DNA of 64,000 nucleotides, from the NCBI RefSeq assembly GCF_000003855.2, contig NW_003101676.1:1548720-1612719 (forward strand), written 5' to 3'. How positions within the stretch are numbered: the stretch's first letter is position 1; each line of letters begins with the position of its first letter. A program made the translations under genes and the position numbers. This DNA is from Blastomyces gilchristii SLH14081 (lineage: Eukaryota > Ascomycota > Eurotiomycetes > Onygenales > Ajellomycetaceae). The notes under the pieces are model-generated. The model did no database searches. It worked only from the letters and a program-made list of their open reading frames with translations, and was not told where the DNA came from. Positions 1 to 13,669 of this stretch are shown piece by piece.

Positions 1-76
1 CTTACTAATCCTTCCACCATATCACTTTCCACAAAGCTAGCAACCTTTCAATCACACAAGTTTTACACCTTCCACA
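1..76 (+). repeat. Copia G 5' LTR, 3' part
   Basis: Positions 1-76 match 21182-21257 almost base for base (cttactaatccttcca onward) and end in CACA. The next bases, ggttatgagacc at 77-88, fit a tRNA primer-binding site of the copia type. The LTR start is beyond the window. Confidence 0.75.
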
Positions 77-1623
77 GGTTATGAGACCTGTTTTGTGCAA
101 AATCACTGCCAATTCGGGATTCCTTGTCAATATACTCATTATTTGAACTACTGCTTCATTTGATACACTCATCAGGAGTTAAAATCATCTTATTCTATCA
201 GTATTGATACATTTGAGATCTTGATGATTAATAATACTACTGCTCACTTAAAAAAAAGGCTTGCAGAAAATGCACTACATTTGCAAAAAAAAAAAAAAGC
301 AAGAAAAGAGAACAATATTGACAAGGATTCAATAAATGAATATCAAGATGATGAATTCAACACAATTCTGCTCATATACATGTTCATAATCTCATATTCT
401 TTTCACTGAATTAGTTGCAGTTGATGATGATAATTCTTTACACTTATACTCTGTCAGTGAACATTCTTCTGAAGCTTTTGAAAGCTTTATTGATAAATGC
501 TCTGAAACACTCTCTCAATTTGAAGCTGATTTAAATACAGCTTCTGATATGATCAGATCAGCCTCTCAATTAGACTGGCTGCTGAGATCATGAATTTCAT
601 GTTTAATTTCATTTAATCTGATCTTATACATTTCTTGATGTGAATCCCGCTGAGACTGGCTATTAAAAAAACATGTAAAGTGACTATATATCAGATCTTA
701 AAATGAAACCATGACTTCAAAAAAATGAGAAAGTGATTTCATTTAATCTTATTTAGTCTCATTCTTGGCATAAAGTTACTATTTTTAGACATTTTAAGGT
801 TTTTTTTAGACTATTTTTAATTTTTTAAAAAGTAATACTTTTTGATAACACTTAAATAAGATTTAAAGTCATTTAAAGCAATAAAAATAATTTAAATTGA
901 GAAGTGAAAATCATGATCTCATTTAGAAAATGTGATAAGAGTAGACAGTAAGTCTCACTAAGACAGTATGAGACTACTATCTAATGTTAAAACTGTGTAA
1001 TGAAATCAGTCAAATTGATAATGAGACTATTAAAAAATCTGATTCTGGTCTCAGACACGGTCACACGGTCAGTCTACTCTCAATCTACTTAACAGCTTGA
1101 TGCTGATTCTCTTGATAAGAATAATGAACACTCAGATGTTTATCATTCAGATGAGATAATATCAGATTAACAGATAAAGCATCTCAAGATAATACTTGAG
1201 ATAAATAAGAGAAAGTAAAGAGTTCTAGAACTTGAACTATAACTGAAAAAACTTTATCAACAGAGATTCTCATTCTCTACAGATTAATCACAAGATATTA
1301 ATAATTATTCTGTCATCATATTAACAGTCTGTACAGTCACATGAAATTCTAATCTCAGTGAAAGATTGAAATTCAATCTTTATAAACTAGATAGCTGTGT
1401 TGACAAGGCAATCTCTCAATTCAAGAAAGATATCAAGAATACTGTGAGACTAAACAGTCTAACTGATACATTCAATTACACTACATGAAGCATCTTCATG
1501 AAATTGAAACTGATTAATATACAGTGTTGATATATGATAGAGAAATAACAGACTCAGAACTCTTTATAAAGAGATGATAAATAAGCATCATTCTGAGATG
1601 TCAGAAACTGATGACTCTACACA
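77..1623 (+). pseudogene. Copia G gag remnant, 5' part
   Basis: Excluding the MITE at 571-1084, this stretch is the leader and 5' half of the copia gag region. A 62-codon open piece (221-409) rich in Lys and Asn starts near the expected gag position, but the rest is broken by TGA/TAA/TAG codons. It continues across element A at 8872, as the TSD acaca shows. I recognise no conserved gag motif, so the assignment rests on position and continuity. AT-rich and nearly free of CpG. Confidence 0.5.
571..1076. mobile_element. 506-bp hAT-like MITE, copy 1
   Basis: It starts TAGACTGG and ends CAGTCTA, giving short terminal inverted repeats. It is flanked by a perfect 8-bp duplication ctctcaat (563-570 and 1077-1084), the TSD length of the hAT superfamily. 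It has no coding potential, so it is non-autonomous. The length, 506 bp, is identical to the copies at 53504-54009 and at 48292-48570 plus 56344-56570. It keeps three CpGs. Confidence 0.85.
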
Positions 1624-1879
1624 TGTAAGAAATCCCGCTCCTCGCGGATTCTTTACCTCTATTCCTATCTCTCACATAATCAATAGGGCTAGCGGCCCTT
1701 GGCTACACATAACTATATAGACTGGAGTTCGCGAATACTATTTACAACTCAGCTTGAATGCTATTATACACTTGACTTCTACATTTATCTTTCTATCATG
1801 AACACTTCTAGTAGTTAACAGTACATATCACATCAAGCTGCAAACACCTGAATAATCACCATGAGCACTTATTCTTACA
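1624..1879 (+). repeat. Element A 5' LTR
   Basis: 256 bp, TGTAAGAA...TTCTTACA. Its outer end (1635-1650) keeps three CpGs, whereas its inner end (1850-1879) has none. At 1671-1676 it reads ctcaca where D's 5' LTR still has ctcgcg. Confidence 0.93.
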
Positions 1880-3060
1880 TTTCAAGCTCAGTCAGTCAGC
1901 AATCACTCATTATGACTGGAAGAACTAGAAACTCACATGCTTCAATCCCTGCAAACTCTACTGCAGGCACCCAGAAGCAGCCATCTGAATCATGAATAAC
2001 TCTCATGAAAGAAGTTTCAGAGGACTTATTAATCACTCACAGAACATCATTCTCTGCATCTGTGATAGAGAAACTCTTCAAACTCATGAATAAATCAATC
2101 TCAGTGAAGAACATTCTTGAGCATCTCTCACAGAATCAAGCTATTTTTCTACAAGAAATGCTTACTGTCTGCAAACACTCTTGAACTGAGTCTCTAAACA
2201 TGATCTTCAGAGACACCTGTAAACTGAAAAGAAACTTTCTCAAGCTGTGATCACTTAAGGTCATCTATCAAACTACAATCTATAAAAGCTTTTGTGAGTT
2301 TGCATTTGAAATTGACTTACAAATCTGACTGTGTGATATGAAAGATGAAGAAGCTGTCATCTACACAATGACAGGCCTCTATTACACTGAAGTCAAGAAC
2401 TGACTGAATCATCTAGAAAATAATCATGAGAGATTTCAATGATCTGTTCTCAAGACCTATCTAGAGAATAAGTTGAAAGACTTCACAAGCTGGACAGAGA
2501 ACACCTGAACTGTGATCATCAATATTAGAAAAAGAGGCAAGGAATCTGATGAAGACTACTTGCAGCACTTCATGAAATTATGACATGAATTGAGACCTGT
2601 GGAAACAGAGCCCTGAAACAAGATCTGAATGATGATATTTGTAAAGAGACTGAATAAAGACATGCAGAACAAGCTCATTGAGCAAGGCTCTAAGCTCTTA
2701 ACTCTGGAGAAACTGATGACTCTCATTCATTACTTACAGATTACTGTAAGAGTCACAGACTCACAGAGAGCAGATCATTAATCAGCCCTGTGAGAGCCAG
2801 GACAACAGAGAACAGATTTATCAGGAAAAGATGATAAGATATAGAGAGATTTGTATCTGACTGCTGAGCAGAGAGAAAGAGCTTCACAAGCTTCTATGAA
2901 TAGAGTGTATAACAGAGAGATCAAGGAAAAGAGACTCTGCTTCATCTGTTCTAAATCAGAACATCTTCACACAAACTGTTCAGACAAATCAAAATAGAAA
3001 TTTGAAGAGTTGCAGACAGAGTCAGTAACAGCCTTCTTAAGAGTCTTGAAGCTGACATCT
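1880..3060 (+). pseudogene. Element A gag relic with intact zinc knuckle
   Basis: Starts just inside the 5' LTR. The frame is coherent but broken by TGA stops. It includes a typical gypsy gag core (a stretch resembling DYLQHFMKL at about 2556) and a complete CX2CX4HX4C knuckle, CFICSKSEHLHTNC, at 2938-2979. The gag product would package the RNA into virus-like particles. Non-functional because of the stops, although the knuckle itself survived. Confidence 0.75.
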
Positions 3061-6000
3061 GAATCTGTTGCTTTCTCAATGAAAATGCTTACTCATGAAG
3101 AGAGATCACACTGCAGTGCTGCTGCTCTGCAAGCATGAAAAGCATTGATGAACTCAGGATTCCAGATCACTGTGATGTCTCTAAAGCTCACAGAGTGAAT
3201 GAGCTGAAAGGTGAAGACTGAGAACCTGCTCTTATAATAAGCAGAGTATGAGAACTCAGACCTGAGAGCTGAGAGACTCATAAGAGTCATCTTTGAATTG
3301 TAAGATCTCTCTGAAATCTGGAGAAGATTTGTGAAAACTGTGATTGTCACAGACATTACAGATGACATGTATTTGAGACTTGCATGACTTTAAAGACACA
3401 ATTCATATATAGCTGTCTGTGAGTCAGGTTTATACTTCTGATCAGTGTTGACAGACTCACTCACAGAGATAGAAGCAGTTAATACTGCAGAGTTGATTAG
3501 AGAAGACAAGCTCATCTATGTGATGACTTTGCAAGTGTCTGAGAATCTTGTGATTATGAAAACTGAGCTTCAGATACCAGAGAAATACTGAGATCTCACA
3601 GAGATGTTCAGCCCAGCTAAGACAGCTGAGCTTTCTTCTCATCATGAGAAGAATCTAGTAATAGATTTGATAGAAGAGCAGAAACTCTTCTGAGAATCAA
3701 TCTATAAACTCTCTCATCATGAGACAGAGGCCTTGCAGATCTATGTGAAGAAGAATCTGAAGAATGACTTCATTTAATCTTCACAGGCCTTTATAAGAGT
3801 CTCTGTGATATTCATGAAGAAGAAGAATAAAGATCTCAGATTGTGTGTAGACTATCATGATCTGAACTTCAAGATAATAAAGAGTCACTACTCTCTATCT
3901 CTGATTGAGAATGTAATCAACTGTCTTGCAGAAGCTGTCATATTCACACAACTGAATGTGATCAATATATATACACAGCTGTGAATACAGTCTGAAGATG
4001 AATGAAAGACTGTCTTTAGAACTGCACTGAGATTGTTTGAATATCTAGTGATGCCTTTTAATCTGACTAATGTCTTCATAGCATTTCAGTCTTTCATCAA
4101 TAAAACACTTCATGCATATCTGAATATCTTTGTGATAATATATCTGAATAATATGATGATGTACTTCATGAAGAAGGAAGAACACACTGAGTATGTATGA
4201 AGTGTGTTGAAGGCCTTAGATGAGACAGAACTGTATGTTAAGCTTGCAAAGTGCAACTTCAGTGTCTGCTGAATTAATTTCCTAGAATATGTAATCATCA
4301 CAGATGATATTCAGATGAAATCTTCACAGATTGAGACTATTCTATCATAACTGAAGTCAACTAGTATTCATGAGATTCAGATCTTTCTGAGCTTTGTGAA
4401 TTTCTATAGATGATTTATCTTTGTGTTCACAAGAATCTTCTTGACTCTTACAGACATGCTGAAGAGTGAAAATAAGAAGAAGTCATTCTGTGAACAGAGA
4501 ATGAAAAGATTGTTGAGAAGAGAGAACTGTGAGAACTTTCTTATCTTAGAAGCTCACAGAGTCTTTGTAAGATTGAAACAGGCATTCACAGATGCAGTGA
4601 TGCTGTTCTACTTTGATTTCTTACTCTTAATCAGATTGAAGACAGATGTCTTCTTCTTTACAATTTCAGAAATAGTCTCACAACTACAGTCAAATGAGAA
4701 CTGAGTTTCAGTGGCCTTTTTCTCACAGAAGATGCAATCTGTGAAGATCAACTATGACATTCATGATCAGAAGCTTCTCATGATAGTGAAATTCTTTCAT
4801 CACTGATATCACTACTTCAAGAGCCTTGTGACAGTGATTACTGTTAGAACTGATCATGACAGCTTGTGACAGTTTGCTTCAATCAAGAAACTCTTGTGAC
4901 AGCAGGTTCACTGAGCTCAGAGACTGAGTGAGTTCTGATTTAAGATAGAACATATTAAGAGAACTAAGAACTCAGCAGATGAACTCTCTCACAGATCAGA
5001 CTATGTTAAGAAGATCAGAATGACAGATACAGAGAGACTAGAGAAGACAGAAAAGCTTCACAGAATGCTCAGACTGAGTGTTGTGAAGAGATTGACTGAA
5101 GAGTCTCTCAATTCCTCACAAGAGAAGAAGAAAAAGAAAGAGAAGAAGTCTGCACAACTACTCTCTACAACACTGAGAGTTAACACTCTGAGAATCTCTG
5201 TGAGAATTCTTGAAGAGGGTATCTATAATCTGAAGAGTTTGCAGGCTTTGAGAAGCACTGTGAAAGACCTGATATAAGAGGAAACAGAACATAAGTCTTT
5301 GTAAGATCTTCTATTCAGATTGTCTGAACTGCAACTGGAGAATGAATATACTTAGTATATTCAGAAACTGCTTGTGACAGAGATCAACTCTGCAGAAATA
5401 AAGAATTGAAGAGACTTAAATAATCTCTTGCAAAGAGAGGGCTGAATTTATGTGCCTGTGAATGAGTTTCTATATGTAGAACTCATCAAAAGACATCATG
5501 ACTCTTCTCTAGCAGGTCATTTTGCAGATACTAGAACTCATGAGCTGCTCATAAGAAAATACTTCTGACTGAAGATGTGAGAACTTGTGAAGAAGATAGT
5601 GAATTCTTGTGCTGTTTATCAGGATTCGCGGGTAGTGCAGTCCAGGTCATATGAAGAACTTACTTCTCTACTCATCCTGTGAGAACCTTGGGAACAGCTA
5701 GGAATGAATGTCCTTGTGAGCCTCTCTGAAAGTAAGAACATATATGATGCCTGCTTTGACAGTGTGCTGATGATAGTGAATCACTTCATCAAGATGACAC
5801 ACTTTATACTCACTCACAAGAACTTGAAGTCAAAGAATTTGACTTACATCTTCATCTGTGATGTGGTCTGATTGCATGAATTGTCTGTAAACATTGTCTC
5901 AGACAGAGAATCAATCTTCACAGAAGAGTTCTGATCTGACCTGATAACTATACTGAAGATCTTATGAGATCTAAGCACAGCTTTTCATCAATAGACAGAT

Positions 6001-6765
6001 GATCAGATAGAATATCTGATGAGTATATTGAAACAGTATCTGTGATGCTTTGTCAATTACAATCAGAATAACTGAGTGCATTGATTATCACTTACAGAGT
6101 TTATATACAACAACTCAAAGCATGTCAGCACAGGCAAAACTCTCTTTGAGATACTCACTGAGACTCATCCGCGGATGATCTTGATGAACTCATGAGAGTA
6201 CACTATAGAGTGTGATGATGTCTGTGAACAGGCTGAGAGAATTCAGAAGATTTGAGAGAAAGCCTGTGAATTCTTGAGAAAGACTCAAGAGTATCAGAAG
6301 AGATACTATGACTTCAAGCATATTACAAAGAGTTTCAAGAAAGATAATAGAGTCTGACTGAGTCTAGAAAATATTACTATACAGAGATCTAGTAAGAAGC
6401 TGAATCTCTTGCAGACAGAGTCTTGTAAGATTATGAAGAAAGTTAGCTCACAGTTCTACAGATTGAAACTGTCATCTGAGTTGCAGATATATAATATTTT
6501 TCATGTCTCTTTACTTCACAAATATAAGGAATTCTCAGAAGAGAACTCTGTGACTCATCACTCTGTCTGTGAAGCACTAGAGAGTGAAAGAGAATATCAG
6601 ATTAAAGAAATTGTTGACTCAGAGAAGTGAGATCATGAGCTCTGATTCAAGGTTCAGTGACAAGAGTATTCTGACAAGATAAATGAGTTCACTTGAGAAT
6701 CATCTGAGCAGATAAGACATCTGCAGAAGCTGAGACATGACTTTCATACTATGAATTCTGATAAG
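3061..6765 (+). pseudogene. Element A pol relic: protease, RT, RNase H, integrase, chromodomain
   Basis: The RT core lies at about 3790-4350, with LRLCVDYHDLN (3837 onward) and the catalytic box reading YLNN instead of YLDD. RNase H follows at about 4560-5000, ending near the motif KRTKNSADELSHR. The integrase zinc region is at about 5500-5620 and its core at about 5690-6170. The last segment (about 6568-6765) is a chromodomain: REYQIKEIVDSEK, then FKVQ, EYSDKINEFT and a helix ending LRHDFH. Chromodomains of this kind bind methylated H3K9 and steer insertion into heterochromatin (family knowledge). Numerous TGA stops, fitting Trp or Arg codons lost by C-to-T change, make it dead. Confidence 0.85.
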
Positions 6766-7272
6766 TCAGAATGATGCAGTCTTCACTAAGAATCTGATTG
6801 TGATAAAGATATTAACACTGTTATTTGTGAATTCTAGTCTATAAGATGATGAGTTTCTACTGAGATGAACAGTCTGCAGTGTATACAAGAGAAGAAGAAA
6901 ACATGTTCTCATTAAAGCTAAAAAACAAGAAAACAAACAGGGCTGTGAATACAATTTAGAGATCAACAAAGAAAAAATAAAGAAAACTCACACTCACATT
7001 ATCAACATTCACAACACTTAATCTTCTCATAACTATCAATTTTTTTCTTCAAAGAAGCAGAGAGTATTATACCTGTGATACAGACAATTATTACATTTGA
7101 CACAAAGATCATCAGAAATGCACAGACTTCAGAGAAGTCAGATATCAGAGCATGCACAGTTGCAGCAGAGTCTTGAAGACTGATTATCTGTGTGTGTGAT
7201 CAGATATCTCTTATAAAGCTGTGTTCACTCTCTCAGTTGTGCTGAAGTATTCAGCCTGAAAACAATGAGAAC

Positions 7273-8036
7273 ATGAAGAGAGAGCTCATCTGCTCAGGTC
7301 AACTTCTATCACAAATTCATGACATTCACATTGCCTTGACTACCTGGATTTTGTGGGTACTTGAGAACCCATCTCTCATTGACAATGAGATTGCAGAAAT
7401 GCGCTGTGATGTGAGAATCATTGATAGAGAATCTAGACATATTCATATATACCTGGTCAGAGATTGTGTGAGTAGGAGAAGAGTGATTGTAGACCTGCAG
7501 AGCTGCAGAAGACACTGGCAACACCAGAAGCTTTACAAGAACTGTTAGCTAGAGTCTGTAAGGAATTACTTATGAGAAGACTTACAGCAAAGAAGGGAAC
7601 TGCACTGCTTGAAGCCAGGAACTGGCCTGAGAGAGAGATGAGATGGGCTGCTGGCCTGAAGATCAGGTGCGGTGGTGAAGCTGAGAGAGATGAAGATACA
7701 GTCATGAGTGACAGCATCCCTGCTTCATCAGCTGATAAAAAGCAACTGAAGAAGTCACAGAGATGCTCATGAGAAGCTCAGCAGCAGCCAGACATTGTTT
7801 GTGAAGATATTGAAATTGAAAAAATTTTTATTCTTGAGAAGTTCTTGAATCAATACACAGATATTGTCAGGAATACTCTCTCTCTATTATCTGAATGAAA
7901 ACACTTCACAGATGAATGAGAATACTCACAGTTTATAAGAATGAAAGCTGTTACAGAAAAAGAAAAAAGAAGATAAGGTTTCACAGACAGATCTGAGATA
8001 TTTATACTACTCTAGAGAGATTTGCTTACACTGTAA
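7273..8036 (+). pseudogene. Element A accessory ORF (ORF3) after the chromodomain
   Basis: A sense-strand coding region between pol and the 3' LTR. From 7273 the first frame gives MKRELICSGQ through to about 7548; from about 7500 the next frame continues (QKTLATPEALQELLARV at about 7506) to a TAA at 8034-8036 with mostly TGA stops. The frame change comes from one base: C has 44 bases where A and D have 43 between two shared anchors, and C reads straight through. The ancestral product would be about 250 residues, rich in Arg, Glu and Leu, helical in appearance. I do not recognise the family. Presence in all three copies shows it belongs to the element. An antisense reading (7457-7717, Ser/Leu-rich) looks like a shadow. 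Confidence 0.5.
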
Positions 8037-8610
8037 GTGATTTTATGAAACAGCTAGATCACTCTAGTAAACAAGAGTGATTGTGAATCACAGGTCTGAA
8101 TCTTTCTATGTGACTATAAAGAGTGATTGCAGACTGCAGATATCTTGATTCTACAATTCTACAGAGTTAGTGAAAGAATGAAAAATTCCTCACAATTCTA
8201 CAGTGTCAAAGAGCAATGATTTATAAGAATGAATGAAAGATTAACTCATAAATGTTTCTCTTTGATAAGAGTGATCTCACAGAGAGTGATTCATCTGCAA
8301 GATAGATCTGTGTGATGATCACATAAGAATCTCATGAAAATAATTGAGAGTCAACTGAAACTCTTCTGTATGAAAGATGTGAGATGAATCTGTGTGATAG
8401 TTAGAGAAGAATCTGTAGATTATAAAGAATCTTGTGAAATAAGAAACTGAATGACAGACTCTTTTCTCTTTATAATAATAAGAGATTTTTCCTCACTGAG
8501 ATTTTTTACAGATGTGAAGAGTTTTTAGTGAGTATCACTACAGTGCTGAGCTGACTATGAAGTCACTCAGTGAAAGGCTTCACAGATGAAGTCTTAGAGA
8601 GAGGGGAATA

Positions 8611-8866
8611 TGTAAGAAATCCTGCTCCTCACGGATTCTTTACCTCTATTCCTATCTCTTGTGTAATCAATAGGGCTAGCAGCCCTTGACTACACATAAC
8701 TATATAGACTGGAGTTCACAAATACTATTCACAACTCAGCTTGAATGCTATTATACACTTGACCTTTACATTTATCTTCCTACCATGAACACTTCTAGTA
8801 GTTAACAGTACATATCACACCAAGCTGCAAACACCTGAATAATCGCCGCGAGCACTTATTCTTACA
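8611..8866 (+). repeat. Element A 3' LTR
   Basis: 256 bp, the same length as the 5' LTR. All the differences I checked are C:G to T:A. The outer end (8842-8853, aatcgccgcgag) keeps three CpGs; the inner end has lost all but one. The site ctcgcg of the ancestor reads cttgtg here (8658-8663). Confidence 0.93.
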
Positions 8867-8871
8867 ACACA

Positions 8872-11800
8872 TTCATCTTGAACTTCTTGAATGCAGGTGT
8901 CAGACCATGTTTCTTCAAGTATGATGAAAATCAGATCACTTATACTCTATGAAATACGATTGAATAGAAATACTCTGTTCTTAAAACACAGTTACACTGT
9001 GAGACAGTTCTGAAATTCATGTCTCTTAATGACATACAGATCATCAATCTACACACATTCTTTGATAAGTTTCAGTTCATCATCATGAAATTGAAGATGT
9101 TGAATACTTCTCTCTCAGATACATGAATATTTAATATCTTCTACTCAGTTCTACTCAACAATTGAAGAAATTATATTCAGAAGAAGATAGAGAAGATACA
9201 GGATTTCAAATTCACAGCTGTGATATTGAATGTTAATCTTCTCATGAAGAAAATTCATTCACAGCTTGATTCTTCAAAAGATAAAAAGAATCTGCAGAAT
9301 ATAGATTCTGCAGCCTATAATAGTAACAATAGCTATAACAGTCACAATGACTATCAGTAACAATATATTGAATTCAGCTCATGAAAACTGTACTGAACAT
9401 GATTATAATAGTTTACAAGAAGACTTCTGAAACTATTGAGAATCAGAAAATTCATCTACATGTTCTGATTGTGAGAGATCTCACTTTAACATCTGTTAAT
9501 TGATCAATTCAGACAGTGCTCTGAATAATTGAAGAATAAACAATACTGTGAGAATAAAGAAATTCAAGGAAAAGAAGAAAAAGAACAATAGTGAGAGTAG
9601 AACTCAACTATTTATTACAGATGAATCAGAGATCTATCAGATGACAAATCTCACAGAGATTATCAATGTGTCAGTCTGTTTCATGAAATCTCACAAGAAT
9701 TCTCTCACTATATGAAATAGTAGCACTGAATGTCACATAGTGAGTGATAGATCATGATTTTCAGAACTTATAGCAATTAATGATTTAACAGTTCAAGTGA
9801 CTAATAAGATCATTATAAAGATTCAGAGTGTCAGCACTGTATTCATTCTGATAAGTGAAAGATTGATAGAATTCAATCATGTATACTACATGTTAGAACT
9901 ATCTGCAAATCTAATCTTCACTGAGCTTATGAAATGTCAGAGTTATATTTATCATAATATACAAGTTGATGCTGAGAACTACTTTGAGTTTCTGATATCT
10001 ATTAACAGTAATATCTTCTACATCAATCTGTCTCATAATAATATTTATATTCTATTCAACAGCTCACTGACATTTCATGAGATAATAAATAACTCAATGT
10101 ATAGAGCAGTGACATATATAACTGTTCTGAAATTAAAGATAATCTCAACAGATTATGATCTAAGTGCTGAGTCTTTGAGATCTTTCAGTCATTAGAAGAT
10201 TGAACAGTTAATCAACTCTAAGAATTCAGATACTGATTTCTTTATTATCTTATCTTTATCTTGATTATCTGCAGTTCTTCTGAAACAGCTTCTGATAGAT
10301 AAGTGACATTATCAACTTAGTCATATCAGTGAAAATAGTATATTAAAAATGATCAGAGACTCATGATTTGATATTATCATTATCAGTCTGAAGAAATTAT
10401 CATTCTGTATTATATATATTAAGACTAAACAGAAATGCACTTTCTACAAGAATTTCACATTACATCATGCCATCTGCAAGGCCTTGAAGATTTGAGTGAA
10501 TATATTCAGTGATGATGAGACTCTTGAAACTGAGAATGATATATCATCTTACACTGGCAAGAAGCTTGCAATGATAATAACAGATAATGTCACTTATATG
10601 AGATGAATATTTCTATTGAAATATAAAGATAAGATGTTGAGATATCTATAAATCTTCAATTAATTCATCAAGAATCTGCTGAGATATGATATTACAATCA
10701 TTCACTCAGATCATGAAGAATTGAACTCAAATGCAGTCACAGCATATATACTCAGTGAAGATATAAAATGAGAGCTGACTTTCTCTCATACTTCACAGTA
10801 AGATGAAGTATTTGAATAATTGATTGATTTGATCATTGAGAAGTTCTGATCACTATTAATAGACTCTTCAGCTCTGAAAAAGATGTGAGATGAGACAGTT
10901 ATTGCAGTCACAGAGCTGCTTAACCTTATATCAATCTCAATGATATTGTATGAGAGCTCTGAAAATACAAAGCTGATTATACTGTATAAGATCTGACTTG
11001 AAACTCTATCTTCTGTACACAGTATTCACTGATGAGGTTGCAAAGCATTCTTGAAGATTGTTCTCAAGCTCATCAATAAGATGACTTCTCATTTCAAAGA
11101 GTTGATTTTTGTGAGTTATAATAATTTTATCAATTATAGATTGATGAACCTCTTCAACAGGCATTTATACATATCAAAAGATGTCATCTTTCAGAAGAAT
11201 CTTTATCTTGTCAATTCATTGATACTGATAATGCATAATCTGAAGATTCTACTCAATACAGTCTGTAAAGCAGCTGTGATGATTTCTTCAGTGACATCAG
11301 ATCTACTCACTGCAGTCTGTCAAGAGATTGCAGTGATTTCTGATTCATTAATAGATAATCTATTCATTGATGAGAAAATCTGACCTGAGTGTTTATTATT
11401 TCTCATACTCACTAATAATTGATGAATTGACTATGATATCTCTGTAAGAATATCTATCTTTTTAGTACAGAATACACTGAACTTCTTAGAACTCACAGTT
11501 GAATCAGATAATTTTTCAACATCTATAAGAAATATCACTACAGTGAGAAAAGCTTCAGTGAAGAATAGTCTTGAAGATCTACTCACTGATTCTGAGATCA
11601 CTGCACTTTCAATTCTGAAAAATCTTATATGTGTCAAAGCTTCTATGAAATGAAAGTATTATTACAAGATCTGTATTAAAGAGATCAACTGTTTAAAATA
11701 GATAGAGATCTGATAACTGATTGAGAGAATATTATAAATGAGTGTTCTCTGCAGTTAATGAGTATTTAATAAAAAGTTTAATAATATAAGTGATGTTATC

Positions 11801-13076
11801 TGCTATAAGACCTGCTGAATTATCTGTGAAAATCTTTAACAGAAGAGAGTTAATTACTCAAGAATCTTTGCACTTATCATCTCTGTATTTATCTCACAAG
11901 CTCTCATAACAATCTTAGCATTCTGAAGATGATATATTCTGCAGATTGATATAATAACTGCTTTTTTAAACACTCAACTGCCTGCTGATGAACAGATATA
12001 TATGAATCAACTCACAGAATTTCATGAAGACTGTGATAATCTTATATATGAGTTGATACAGAGACTCTACAGTCTTAAGTAAGCAGCACTCTTATGATAT
12101 GAGAAGCTGTGAAAGATGCTATTATACTCAGACTTCTGTATCAGTCTCTATAATATCAGACTATTTATTCACAATGAAAGATAGATCTATATAATTATTT
12201 ACATGAATAATGTTCATCTCTACAGTCTGAAAATTGAAGATCTGAACTGAGTCAAAGCTGAAATCACTGCTAATTATGAGATTAAGAATATAGACAATTT
12301 TAATCACTATCTAGAAATGAAGATTAATAGAGATTTAACTTCATTAACATTGTTTCAATCTCTCTTTATAAGAAATCTTCTAAAGAAGTTCTTAATAAAT
12401 GACTGTTATTCTATATTTACTTCTATGAAGAAGAACATTGATTTTATAAATGATAATAAGAAACTGATTATATACACAGCAGAATTTATTCTACAGTTCT
12501 ATTAATTCAGTATCAGATCTCTATAATATCTGATATTCAATACACATTCTGATATAAGCTTCACTGCAGAATTTCTTGAATGATTCAGCTCTCAGTCTAT
12601 ATCAAAGAACTGAGCTGTATACAAGTGTACACTCTGATATCTACAGAGTTCAATCAATGAGAGTATAATCTATCACAGAGATGCTGAAATTGAACCTGTA
12701 GTATACACAGATACTGATTGAGCTGATAGAAATTCAGAATCTCATTCAATCACTGATTATATCATCTACATGACAGGTGGTCTCATTGCATGACAGAGCT
12801 GCTGATAAACAGAGATCTTCAAGTCATTAACAGAGGCTGAATATATTGCATTCTCTGAGACTGTATATAAGCTAGTCTGTCTCTGAGAGCTTCTAGAAGA
12901 CACTGAATTCATTTCATCTCATCTCAACAATCTGAATGCTGATGATTATCTTATTTTCATCACAGTCAATGATCTGACTTATATAATTCATGCTGATAAT
13001 AAGTCTGTCATAGAGCTATTCTCTTCTGAAGCAATTTCACACTGCTTGAAGTATATAGAGGTTTATTTTCACATTC
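8872..13076 (+). pseudogene. Copia G gag end, protease, integrase, RT and RNase H relic
   Basis: Continues copia G after element A. Order: gag end (to about 9600), a 132-codon open piece at 9797-10195 in the protease/gag-pre-integrase region, integrase (about 10300-11000, with IITDNVTYM and IIHSDHEELNS holding the first two catalytic Asp), then RT (about 11880-12500) with EQIYMNQLTEFHED and LYSLK. The RT catalytic box reads YMNN instead of YVDD. RNase H starts at about 12700 (YTDTD) and is cut at 13076 by element B. Many stops; not functional. Confidence 0.8.
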
Positions 13077-13612
13077 TGTCACGCTCCCGGCCGCGCCAAG
13101 GCCCCGTTGCGGTTCCACACGGCTCATCGCTTCCATGCGGATGATTTCATTCTGTCTGAACCGGTTTCCAACCGCTCTATGACATCATTCGGATATATCA
13201 TAGAAAGATTTGATTGATGAATATGAGAACCTCACTTCTATATGAGATCAGCAGATTACTTTTCCTTGGCAGTGAGACACTGCTGAGGTATCACTTCAGC
13301 TATTCTTGCTCATGGAATGAGAGGAGGTATTCACTCATTATCTATATAGAATAGCTAGATGCTGACTTCTTATGAAAGAAGCCAGTGATTTGTTTCTTTT
13401 ATTATGAAAGAAATATACACAAGAGTTACTGCATGCCTCATACAATCTTCTTAGTATACTAAGTATTATATCTGTGATATCCTTGTAATAACCCTGTAGC
13501 CTACAAGCTCACTATTCAAGCAAGATAGTCAAGCTCACTTATACAGCTTCTCAAATAACTATCTCTATATGATGCTGCTGACTAGTCATCACTTCAGTTC
13601 TGTCACATTACA
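13077..13612 (+). repeat. Element B 5' LTR
   Basis: 536 bp, TGTCACGC...CATTACA. The first about 70 bases are GC-rich and full of CpG, while the rest is decayed. It carries 17 bases (13081-13097) missing from the 3' LTR. Confidence 0.9.
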
Positions 13613-13669
13613 ATTTGAATTGCTTAATCTGATTACATGTTTGAATCAGTTGAGCTCTAACAGACTGAT

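Larger units (their letters stand above)
1624..8866 (+). mobile_element. Element A: chromovirus (Ty3/gypsy), family 1, full length
   Basis: 7243 bp with 256-bp LTRs at both ends (TGTAAGAA...TTCTTACA), flanked by the 5-bp TSD acaca (1619-1623 and 8867-8871). Internally: gag with a zinc knuckle, pol with protease, RT, RNase H and integrase, a C-terminal chromodomain, then about 1.8 kb with an extra sense ORF before the 3' LTR. It is inserted in copia G. All frames carry stops, mostly TGA where Trp or Arg (CGA) is expected, so it cannot work alone. Sister copies are D (39587-46831) and C (48571-56338). Confidence 0.93.

Noticed and set aside
7457..7717. Antisense Ser/Leu-rich ORF in element A (also 40737-40967 and 54954-55166)
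   Set aside because: Best explained as the shadow of the charged sense ORF3; the sense frame is longer and continuous in element C.
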